NCBI RefSeq assembly: GCF_026151205.1 | Contig: NC_087080.1 | Span: forward strand, 10,339,837 to 10,403,836 | DNA length: 64,000 nt | Source of the DNA: Bolinopsis microptera | Lineage: Eukaryota > Ctenophora > Tentaculata > Lobata > Bolinopsidae | Direction of reading: 5' to 3' | In this document: positions 23,649 to 35,600 of the stretch, one piece after another | Numbering within the stretch: the first letter of the stretch is position 1 | Layout of the letters: the number at the start of each line of letters is the position of its first letter | Notes under the pieces: model-generated | The model's database searches: none | What the model was told of the DNA's origin: nothing | The model's input: only the letters and a program-made list of their open reading frames with translations | Made by a program: the position numbers and the translations under genes

Positions 23649-26600
23649 CTGAGGTAAAAGATAGTCGGTTAAATGAGGGTTAAAGAATTCCAAACATTTA
23701 AAGTCTAACTCCGAAACTTGTTCAAAAACATGATAGTGTAACAGAAAGGTTCGAGTGATTCTTAGACCGAATTTAAAATCTACAAACTAGATAATTTTAA
23801 TCTGGGATGGAGATTTCATTAATGTTATCCGAGATTAGATTAACAAAACCATTATAAACTGCAGGTTGGTCTTTAAATTTCCACTCTCATATGATAGCTA
23901 GCTGAACGGAGATGTTTATTTTGTACTGAGATGACCGACTTACTATCTTAAACTGCCCCCTGAAGAGTGTCTCGAAGATTCCCGTGTCCGCCAGAAAATT
24001 CCTCGTGTAGTTCGTTATCAATATCCTCATAGCTGAAATGTATATACATAATATATACTATATAGGGGAGATAATATGTGTGATGTGATCCAACGGCGCG
24101 GGACTCAAAAGCCCGATTTACCGTAATACCGTAATAGTATTAGTCCCAATCTAGGTACCGAACTATTTTCCCTTCCTCCAAACTGTACGATAAATCAACA
24201 ACAAAAATTGTTAATCGTGCACACTTTTTGGATGATAAAGGTCAAGCCTTAAGGTTATGACCGTGACCCTTTAAGTTGCTACACGTTTCATATCCCTTTC
24301 GTGCACGCGAAGTGCACACTCTGACCGGAGTTGAACACGTGTCACATGACTTTGCGGGGTGCCATACAAATCAGGACGCTCGTGCAGGAGGTTATCAGCT
24401 TGGTTAACGAAAGATTCGCAACTGGTGTATAGTATGAAATAACAAATTGCAGCCCTCTTGCATGAAAGTTAAAACAGCGTCAAACGTTCCAATTGGTTGA
24501 TTTTATCAGAAAAACTAAATTTTGCTGTTTCAGTTTGCAACTAACCGGCAACAGTAAAGGATATTAATTTATCAAAATGTTTTATTGATATTACCTTGAC
24601 TTCTTTCCTCCATAGCGGTCGCGAGGTTAACCGTCTCTCCAAACACACAGTATTTAGGAATCTTCATCCCTATCATACCCACAGACACTGGTCCTGTTGC
24701 CAACCCAATTCTGAGCTTCACCTACGAGATATAAATACTAATAGTGTGATTGGTTTACTTAATTGGTCTGAATATTAGCATCATCACAAACCTCCTTTTA
24801 GCAGACATTGTATGTACGGACATGATAAGGGACGCAAATGTTTTTTTGACGTACACTACATGGTAACTGGACTTTAATTTGGGCGGACATTACATGAACT
24901 GTAAGCCCTCCAGTCTTCACGTAATCTCCGATAAAGAAGTCAATTCTAGTACTGAATTTGCCTTGCCCACTGCCCAGGTAACATAGCAATTCTTTCAGCA
25001 GTTTCATTATTATTAGTCTGAATATATATGTGAATTTCAGATCAAACGCCACGGAAGCAGAACTGGAATTAAAAGTGTTTTAATAAAATGCTAGTCATAT
25101 GTTTTATGACGACGCTTTGTAGTTCTGCCTTATATTATAGTTCTGGAACATGTACTGTTCAGATTCTAGGTTTAATAGATATATTCAGACTGGTTAAATG
25201 GACAATGGTGAATGGGGAATTGGAACGCCTTGTGGTTTGCAAATATGTTCAAATTATTGCAGTGCGAATTCTTTTTGATAAATTAGTACTTGACTTCCTC
25301 TGTACATGCTCCAAAATCATTTCTCAATTTACAGAGATTATATACGGGGTGGTTCTTTAACTTCCCTATCATTCTTTTGACAAACTACCTGAGACTCGAG
25401 TACCAGCAAACAGCGAAACTACCGTCTGGTTTTCGTTACCTATTTCATGAACTTTAAAGCACCACCTTTACATTTAACAAGAATATTCATGACTTTTTTA
25501 TCAAGTGTTTCCTTTTGATTAATTGCGGTTGTCGAGCAATATTTGATCAAGGTCATGACTATTTCATGGCTCATTATACCATCAACCAGTTAACCATCTT
25601 GGGATCTGCAAAGTACTGTAAAATTGAAGCTTAAACACTTCCTTTATAATTATATCATGTTAGAAAGCTCATGGACATGCTGAACTAGGGTTTAACAGTT
25701 AAATAGTGACCAGATTTAAAAAAATCAAATGAATAAAAAATTTTAAATAACCAGACTTACCTCACACATAGACTCATTTTCGTGGTCCAGGTTCTGAATC
25801 TGTCCGAGCATGTCGAGTGCCAGGTGAGCAATGTTGGTAACACTCTCACTGGTTGCTTTACTGCCACAGGTCGGGAGACCTGTGACTGCCACGTAGGCGT
25901 CTCCCACCGTGTCAGCCTGTTGTCCTTAGGGTCAGTAAGTGGCAATATTAATAGGCACGTGCACGTGCATAATGTGGTCCACGTGCACGTGCACAATGTG
26001 ACCCACGTGCACGTGTAGCTATCTGGTGATCGAGATTGTTCTGTGAAGCACAAACGTATTTGCATGCGTGATCAATTTCAAACACACAACCACGACAATT
26101 TGTACGGCTATAATACCTAAAGTGCTATTAAATTTAATGGTCGCAGCAGTTTTTTTTAACAGTTTTAACAGCGAAGTATTTTATCTGGAATTCAGTTATT
26201 TCTGGGGGATTGTTAACGATGGCATAGTGCATACTGACCCTTCTAGCTCTCTAAAATGGGTAAAAACATTTTTAGTCATATGTTATTTTGACCTTCCAAG
26301 CGTTCATATCTATTTGCTCTAAAATAACTATATTTAATATTAGAATTAGCTCAAGCTGTATTGTATATTTTAGCTGCATTTCGAGCTATGATATCCTTGA
26401 TATCCACCTTAAGAATTTGAAGGTGTATATTATATTTGAAGGTGATATTATATTTATAGCGAATGATCTACAAAACTATGTGGTTGAAATTAGAGAAAGT
26501 CTAGGGAAACACATTATGGTACCTTACAAAATATGTGGTTGAAATTAGAGAAAGTCTAGGGAAACATATTATGGTACCTTAAAAGCGTCATATTTGTCCG

Positions 26601-29600
26601 TGAGCTTGTCGATTAAACAGAATAGATAGTTGAGAAGATTCACGACTTCTGTGGCTGAGTGGTAGCTGGAGATCAGGGTAAAGTTAACGATATCCGCGTA
26701 TAAAACTGAAAAATGGGGTGTTAGAGAGAAGAGGTATTTGCTTTTTAAAATTTAACTAAGACAACACTCTCGCCCCCCCCCCCCCCCCCCGGTCCCAACC
26801 CCCTAATGATATCATTAGATACACCTACATGAGAAGTAAGTAGGCTTGAAAATGGCCGACAAAAGCTCTCATCCATACCTGACACAGAGTCGAATATCTC
26901 AGGTGTAACTGTGATGTGATTCTTCAGTTTCTTAGCTATATCAGCTGGCACCAACTTGTAAATCAAATCATCTGAGCGCTGTTTTTCTCTGCTTAAAACC
27001 TCTGTTAGCTTCGTCAGCTGAACCGTGTTTTGAGTCTGAACTTTTACCAACGAGTACGTTTTATCTGCAAATATTGGGGGTTGTGAAATTTACCACTACT
27101 GGCGACTTTATGCAATTTTAATCAGGATGTTTAAATCTTGGTAAGATTCATTTCCCCACAGTAAAGTCAAACTAGATGGGCGGAATATTTATCACAACAA
27201 TTCTAATTTTAATTCGAAGGTTTAGCAGCACAAAATGAGTACCTTACTATATTAATACCTAGTATATAATACATATTTGATAAACTTTTATATTAGTGAT
27301 TTATCTTCGTCTTATAAAAAACCTAGGGTTCTAACTCTAAGAAACTGGAATTACTCACATTCTTTTTTATCCTAAAATCTATGACCATACAATGCTTCAG
27401 AAAGGTAACTTTGTAGAAAGTATGGAACTCTACTCATTTATCACAGCCGTCTTCATTCATCAGATGAGCCCCAAGTTATAGGTATCGTTAGTAATATTAG
27501 ACAGTTTTTGGGTTTTCCAAATAGTTTCTGATTATTCTGATTTGCGACAAATGATATTGCACTGTTAGGATAAACGACGTTTCAAAGTAACAACTTCTTA
27601 TTCATGCTGACAAAATTGGTAAATATGTGAGAAAACTGTCTCATAAAATTTATTAATCAAAAATGGCTAAACGACAACAAATTGTTCAAATACTCGACTA
27701 AAATTAGAATCAAAATCTATATATATACACCACTACTCGATCTGCTATTCAATAAACTTAAAACATCCACTAAGTCTAAACAGCAAGTACGTGATTGTGA
27801 TCGTGTGATGGAATGACATGTACAGTGATAACAGATGATAAGATGTAAGTGATAACAGATGATAAGGTAAAAGATACAATACATGTGAGATGGTGTATAC
27901 ACAATGTGAGTGAAATTATAGTGAGTGGTTACTGATTGTGAGCGAGATGTGAAAAAACATTAAAAATTACTACTGCTAGAAAACTGAAACTGTATGCAAT
28001 AAAAAGGGAATGAAACTAAAATATCTAAAATTCTTCAGTACTAGCTATGATAAAACGTTTAATAGTATCCAGTTTTTCTCTCTTGTTAATTGTAGGGTTC
28101 AGATTAATAATAAACATCGCTTCGAAAATCTTTCTTCTGACAGTATTGGGCTCAATTCTTAAAATATCTACTTCTAAACTGGGATTTAACCCCTCATGAC
28201 AGCTCGAATAATGTATGGCAAAAGCTTGACTAACATTAGAAGGGGTAGCAGGGTAGGTAGCGTAACGTAAGTGTTCTCCTACACGAGCATGTACTTTCCT
28301 ACTGGTTTCTCCAACGTACAGCTGGTCACATAATTTACACTTAATCTTATATACAACATTCTTCACTTCACAATCTTTATTACAAACTATCAAAGGACAA
28401 ATTTTACATGAATTAATACTGCACACACGTTTATCATACGGTCTGTTACTACATAAAATATTTCTCAATTTCGAAGTAGGTTTAAAGTTTACTTTAATAG
28501 GTAAATTGTTCTGCTTTACATAATTTCTAATCTTATTGCTAGTACTGTCCGAAATAAAATCTAAATTAAGAACTGTCCTGGAATCATCCTCAACACTCTG
28601 ACGCCTGTTAGAATTACTACTGTTACAATAACGTCTTGGGTTCTGGTACCCGTTTTTCTGTAATAGATCATCAAGGAGTCTGAGAGAGTGCTCCTTTTCC
28701 GCTGGGCCAGATGAGATACGGCAAGCCTCGCTATATAGGTTCTTCACTGTATTAATCTTAACAGACTCAGGATGGCAAGAGTTGTTGTGCAGGGTAATAT
28801 CCTTTTGTTGCGGCTTGCGGTACAATCTGCTGGTTAATTTACCGTTTGGCTCGATCCGGACCTCAGTGTTCAGGAAGGGGATAAAATCGTCCTGTTGTTC
28901 TGGAAAGTCGACCTCCCACTTCAACTTTTTGTCCGGATCTTGGTCTGCAATCTGTTGAACCAGAGCAAGGGCTTCTTCTTTCGTCTCTGCAGTACTGGCA
29001 GCATCATCTATGTAGCGTTTGTAGAAGTTCGATAAGTATACCGATAGGTAGTGTCGATCGGTGTAGATAGAGTTCTTCTCGAACTTGTACACTCTAATGA
29101 TGGCACAGAAGGGCCCTGGCCTCAAACCCATGAACAGACCATCCTGCTGTAGCCAGAGAGTCCTGTTATACACAAAGAAAGAGTTGGTAAGGATGTGTAG
29201 TAGGATCTCATGAATGTCTGTCAGGCTGAGTCCCATCAGGTCCAAACTGTCTCGGTGCTCTGTAGCTAGCTCAATGACATCGTCTATACAGCCCTGTACG
29301 TTTATGTTAGTGTATAAAGCTGAAATATCCGCGGCAAAGAACTTTCTCCTGGCAAGCTGTTCCTGAGAGATCTGGCGGAGCATCTCTATGTGCTGGATTA
29401 AATTACTCAGGTGACTAGGCACCTCATTAAGGAGAGGTTTAAGAATGGTCGTCACTAGCCAACTGAGTCTCTCTGTAGGTGAGTCCACGCAGCTGATGAT
29501 GGGTCTAACCTTAACCTGCTCAAGAGGGATCGTCGAGCGGAAGCTCTCCGGAGGGTTCTTGTGGGTCTTGATTTGGACGTACATGACTGGGAGGCTGACA

Positions 29601-32600
29601 TGGTCAGGAACTCTGATCCGTCGTTTGTAGTCGTCGTCAAGGTTCCGCTGTGATGAGATCTTCTTCCACAGGTTATTCGACTCCTTCACCAGGTTCTCCG
29701 TCTTCTTCTTGATGAGCTGTGTGAGCTGTTGAGAGGTGGGTTCCGCTACTGAGACAGTTTTACCGTTGATTTTTCTCGTGGGAAGCACACGCTGGTACAC
29801 AGCTGTCTCCTGGAGGTGATTCTCTGTTAGATGCCGATGTGTGTCCTTAGTTGTCACCACAAACTCACCGCACTTGTCTGATACCGACACGTGTAACGTC
29901 CTGTCTGTCAGAAGGGAGCGTAAACCATCTTTCTGAAAACGAGTGAGGTTATCCTGTGGGTTGGTGTTAGTCACGAGGTCCTGTACAAAGCGGTTAAACT
30001 GTGCCAGCTTGTCCTCTAAAACCGGGTGAGTGGGGTCAGGTGTACTGGTGAATGGTGAGGGAAAGGGACACAATCTCCTCACTTTGCTGGAACTCGACTC
30101 CTCGGTGGGCTCAATCGGGGCACTAACTTCCGCACTAGTGTCTGAGTTGGCACGTTGAGTGATAGCGTGTACGTGTTTGTGTCTGATCTTAAACACACAC
30201 TGAGCGATATCAACGGCAACTTTATCCTTGAATGACTGGTCAATTCGCGGAGACACGGCGAAGTTAGGTCCGAGAGCTAAAACTGACTTCTGCTGCTCGG
30301 AGACACTGTCGATGTTGAGAGTAGTGACTCTGTCGTCAGCAGGTTGAGTAGTGGATGGAGGAGGAGGAGGAGTAGGAGGGTAGTATTTCTCCAACAACCA
30401 AGAAAACTTCTTCTGTAAACGGTCCTTATAATGCTGCTTAACATAACGCTGGTGTTCCTCGCAAATAGTAGCAATACTGATGAAAGTAGAATGGTCCACT
30501 TTATGAAATAAACTGTCCTTCAACTGTAATAAATCACGTTTTCTGTCTGCAATAAACTGATACTGATATGATATGTGCTGTTGCAATGATAATGTTCTTA
30601 TTCTGTGCTGATAACGTGTTACACTGCCAGAATTCTGCCTCATCGGAAACAATGATGACTGATTAAACGTAGTACTGTTCAACATAAATACAGGAAAAAC
30701 TTGCTGTCGTTTACAGCAAGTAATATTGTTATTTGAGAGAATAGCACAGATATAACAGTATCCGACTATGTTAGGACAGTGCTCATTAAATATTGCTCAG
30801 CTTTTTGATACATTTTTAGTATATTTTCGGTATATTTTTGGTTTATTTCTGGTCTATCTCTGGTCTGCATGGCTCGACCTTTTTGTGGCTTTAATCAATC
30901 ATCAAACGTATAAAAAGGTAATGTTTCCAAATTACAGACATTCTGCATCACTAGTTGAGCTGCTCTTTGCTCGACTTTTAAATAAAGAAACATTATGTCA
31001 CCTCCCCAACTATGGTAAAATCAAATATTAGAGAAGACAAATTGGGAGTAAACAACATTTTCTTGAGTTCACGTAATATGGTTTAAAGCGTAAAATTGTG
31101 TTGCCTTAAAGGTCGGATATAACTACAAATTGGTGTCTTGCGCACATTTAGTAGCTCCTTCCTCGCTCCATTATTTAATGAAGATTGACCCCACCTCATA
31201 CTAGCTGTCAAATCTAATATCAAAGCGGACAAAGTCTACCAATTCTCAGTCGTTTACGTCACACTTTAAACAATGTTTTAAAAGCCCCAACAAATTTATG
31301 AAATTTAACAACTAGTACCTGGGTAGGGAGGGAGGTTCAAAAATCCAAAATATCGTCAAATAATTAGAAATAATTTTATCTGTTGCTTTTAAAGCTCAAT
31401 AACGACCAAAAAAGTTTCAATTTCCGACTGAGCTGGTAACCATCGACACATATTTTTTAACAAGTAAAAACATCAAAATTATAAGATTTATTATAGTCGT
31501 TCAGTTTATCACTTCGAGATGGCAGGGCCTACTCTCATGCTGTCTATAGGTGATAATTAATTCTGAAAAACTAGAGACAACTGGGGAATGATCCCAGAAC
31601 CTCGACATTTCGCGTGCCTTGCTCTACCAATTGAGCTACTGACCCTGATTCCCAGAGCGAAATCACCAGTCATATACAGCACAATTTCATGCTTTGTGTG
31701 GAATATCATTTATCGTTCAGTTTACTTATAGTAGATATTTTTGCTCAGTTTTGAGTATTTTTATTTTTGTTTAGACTTCTATTATAGTAAGTGAACAGTC
31801 TCTTGCAACTGGTCATTTCGTTTATCAGGCAATATAAAGCTAAATATCTCAATAAATACCCTAACGACTGTTTGTTAATTATTCCTGTAATGACATGTTA
31901 TGACCCGGAGGAGATAGTTTAAAAGTTTAAACATATAACTATAAGACAAGTTCACGCCACAATTATGGTCAACATGTCCACGAAGTTATTTGATTTCATG
32001 GGTGAAGTATGAATGGTGTGACCTAAATTTAGATCAAAAATATCGTTATTTGATAACGTAAACGCAAATCCAATTATTTGAAATATAACCGATGAACTAC
32101 TACCGATGAACTGGTCGCTTATATGCACTGGTTGCTCGATCAAGGAGCCATTATATTCTTGAATAATTTTGGTTCTTGGGGAATGGGTAAACAAATATAT
32201 TCAACAACAACTAAGTAATGAAATAATACTTACTTATATTAGCCCAGAAAAGAAAAGGCTCAACCAAGGCAATAAAAATGAGTGCAGTCACGGTAATCCC
32301 AATCAACATGTTGGCGTTTCGTCTAAAATCGTCAATGTTGTTCAACATTGCCCGCCCCAAGATGTTCTGAACTGTTTTAAGCTGCTCGTTGTACAAACTT
32401 ATCACTGAAATAAGAAATGAAGGTAGGTAAGTGTTGGATGATAATGAAGATTGTAACAGGAACGGGGTTTTTGAAGGCCGAATTTTCTATTTTTTAAAGT
32501 TGACCGTGTTTGGTGTTTCCGGCGATCATAAAATCAACAGTTCAATAATTCTAGGATTTTGTTAAAAGGATAAATTAGATATATAATATAATATATACCT

Positions 32601-35600
32601 TGGCTTTTGAGTGCTGAGCGCGATAATTCCCGACAGCTTGCTGGAGGGAACGCGTGGGCACGAAAAAGCCAAGGTATTATGTATTATAATACATTCCGGT
32701 TCCGATTGGAAAGGGTGTAATGTGATACGTGCGCATGATACAATATAGTCAGAATTCACACACAAGCACTCTTGTTGTCGGATCCTATCTACAGAAACAA
32801 CTATCTGTTTGGTCTACTGAGAAACCTATTTTGATAGATCCATTGGCACTCAACAACTATGATTTTAAGCGGCCAGGTAGCGCAGTTGGTTAGAACGCCT
32901 GTCTTACAATCGTTAGGTTGCGAGTTCGAAACCCACTGACTGCCTGGTCGTGGGGTGAGCGTCGTCGACGTTCAGCTAAGGATCATGAGTGGTCTATGCA
33001 GCCCCCCGGTCTACTCAGCCGAATACTCGAGAAATCGGGTGTGAGGGTTAAATGAGGAGCTGCACATTGCAGCAAAGTCTCGGACGAAGAAAGTATGGTA
33101 CACACTACCTTAACCGTCACTGGCCAAAAAGATCCTTCGGCTTCCTGTAATTGGCTGGTTGCACTTGTGTAACATTGTGGCTGTTGGAATACACCGAAGT
33201 AAAATAAGTGTCTAGATAAAAAAAAATGACATAATATCTTGCTGTACTGCATCGTCAAAGTTTTTATAAAGTGTGTAATATATATATTACACACTATATA
33301 TAGAACGCCATGCACATGGTGTTATTTGTTTTGAAACTTGCCGCTAGCCAGTCTGAGTCTAAGGTATGCTGATAATACCTTCGCTTCCCTTGCGGGATAT
33401 ATCTGCAAATTATCAGCTCTCAGTGTCCACGAGTTTTAGTGGATATAATTCCCGGAAGGTATTATAACCGGTCAATAAAATACGGCTGATAAAAATAAAA
33501 GCTCAGCGTTTTATTCGACCGATCATTCTGGAAGGAACATTTTCATTTGAAACAATGCTGAACCATGCTATCTTTGATTAGATTCTATCCAGTCCAATAT
33601 TGGCAGCCAATGATGATCAAGAATCTAACCACGTGACGGTACGTGATGCGTTAGGTTGATCCTTCGATCCCTTTTATATAAGTATATAGTTCTCATTAAA
33701 TCACAAGTGATGACCACGAGAGGAGGATCATTCTAACGTTCAAGACTGGAACCCAGTACCCAAGCAAAGTTTGTGGGGGGGGGGGGGGGGCCTCGTCGCT
33801 ATATTCGTCATCGAATTTTGGGCTTTTTGTAGTTTGTCGAAAAAGTTAGATCTAATTTCCACCAATGTCGAAAATTGCGGAAAATGCCACTACTCACTAG
33901 TTCTTTGTAATTTCTCCCTTCACCATTCTCATAATAAATTGCTAGTGGCAATAACTCCCCCGCCCAATAACTTTCAGTGACCACTATATAGCGGGGGGGG
34001 GGGGGGGGCCAATGGCATAAAATGGCATAAAATGGCATAAAATGGAGACTTTTTCTATGGAGAAAATGGAAAAACCCATGAGTAATTCTCCATTTTCTCC
34101 ATTTTATGCCATGAATTTTGTCTTCGAAATTTCATCTTTAACACCATTTAACACCTAAATTGGACATCCTAACATGTTTATTTACGCTTACTAGGGGCGT
34201 AACAAGCTTATGAAAGCTCATAGTAGGCTACTAGATGCTTATACTAGGTTAGTAGAGGCACACTTCAGGCAAACTCATAATTACTCAAGCCTAGTGTAAA
34301 GTTATTTCTACAGGCTACAGCAGGAGTGAGTAATAGGGGAGAGGGGGGGGGGGGGGTACCAATGGCATAAAATGGCATAAATGGCATACGTTTTATGGCA
34401 TAAATGGAAATTTTTATTGGCCAATTCTCCATTTATGCCATGAATTTAGGTCTTCATATTTGACTTTAAATTCGCAAATTATTATTAGTACTTGAATAAG
34501 AGACATGTTTCATGCTTTATAACGCTTGGAATGATTGTTAAAGATTCATATGACAAATAAAGAAAATAGAAATGTATTATATCAAAAATGGCATAAATGG
34601 CATACGTTTTATGGCATAAATGGAAATTTTTATTGGCCAATTCTCCATTATGCCATTTATGCCATTGGTACCCCCCCCCCGGGGAGAGTAATAGGCACTG
34701 AGAAGTGAGACCTACATCCTCGACAGTCGAAACAAGTTCGCACTGCAAAGGGGAGGCCTGCCTTCCGAGATCGCATTACCAGGGGGAAGCCTCGAGTCCA
34801 AATTTGTGTATCGAGGGGTAGGTGCAGACTTCGATAAACCGAAAAACTAAAAAAATATTTTCGGCTAATAATGAAGAGGGTAGCATGAAACGTGGAGAAA
34901 AGTGGTTTTTAGAAAAACTTTGAAAAATTTTGACTTAGAAAATTTTCGGCCCGAGTCATTCTCGATACGTACCTCTCGTATCGAGAGCTCCCGATTCCGA
35001 GCTCGTGTTGCAAAGGGGAGGCCTGCCTTCCGAGATCGCATTACCAGGGGGAAGCCTCGAGTCCAAAATTGTGTACCGAGAGGCAATTTTCTAAGTCAAA
35101 ATTTTTCAAAGTTTTTCTGAAAAACACTTTTCTCCACGTTTCATGCTACCTTGTTCATTATAAGCCGAAAATATTTTTTCCGTCAAAATTTTTCAAATTT
35201 TTTCTGAAAACCGCTTTTCTCCACGTTTCATGACCGGGTAGCACTACCCTGTTCATTATTTGCCGAAAATATTTTTTCGGTTTTTCGAAGTCCACACCTT
35301 CCCCTCGATACACAATTTTGGACTCGAGGTAATGCGATCTCGGAAGGCAGGCCTCCCCTTTGCAACACGAGCTCGGAATCGGGAGCTCCCGATACAGGAG
35401 GTACGTCTCGAGAACGACTCGGACCGAAAATTTCTAAGTCAACATTTTTCAAATTTTTTCTGAAAACCACTTTTCTCCATGTTTCATGATACTCTGTTCA
35501 TTATTGGCCGAAAATATCTTTTTTTTAAATAATTTTTCTCGAAATTCTAAATTTTTCAGGTTTTCAATGGCATAAAATGGCATAAAATGGAGACTATTTC

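Larger units (their letters stand above)
23944..27064 (-). other. NIT-GC exons 13-17: linker coil and cyclase catalytic domain
   Basis: Both metal-binding aspartates are present: Asp554 in LYADIVNFT and Asp598 in DTVGDAYVAVTGLP. The guanine-selecting Cys669 is present in KYCVFGETVN, while the usual guanine-selecting Glu is Asp594. Asn676 of the transition-state pair is present, but the Arg expected four residues later (VNTASRME in other cyclases) is Ala680 (VNLATAME). The loss is conspicuous because the rest is well conserved, including RIGLATGPVSVGMIGMK and the final TYWLVG. In soluble guanylate cyclase one subunit likewise lacks this Arg, and activity needs the partner. Confidence 0.85.

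Noticed and set aside
27440-27480. Hammerhead ribozyme near the Penelope-like element
   Set aside because: A CTGATGA-like string is present on the minus strand, but the GAAA core and pairing stems are not in place.
32871-32945. Functional tRNA-Val gene
   Set aside because: A- and B-boxes are good, but the acceptor stem is out of register and the sequence continues as a SINE.
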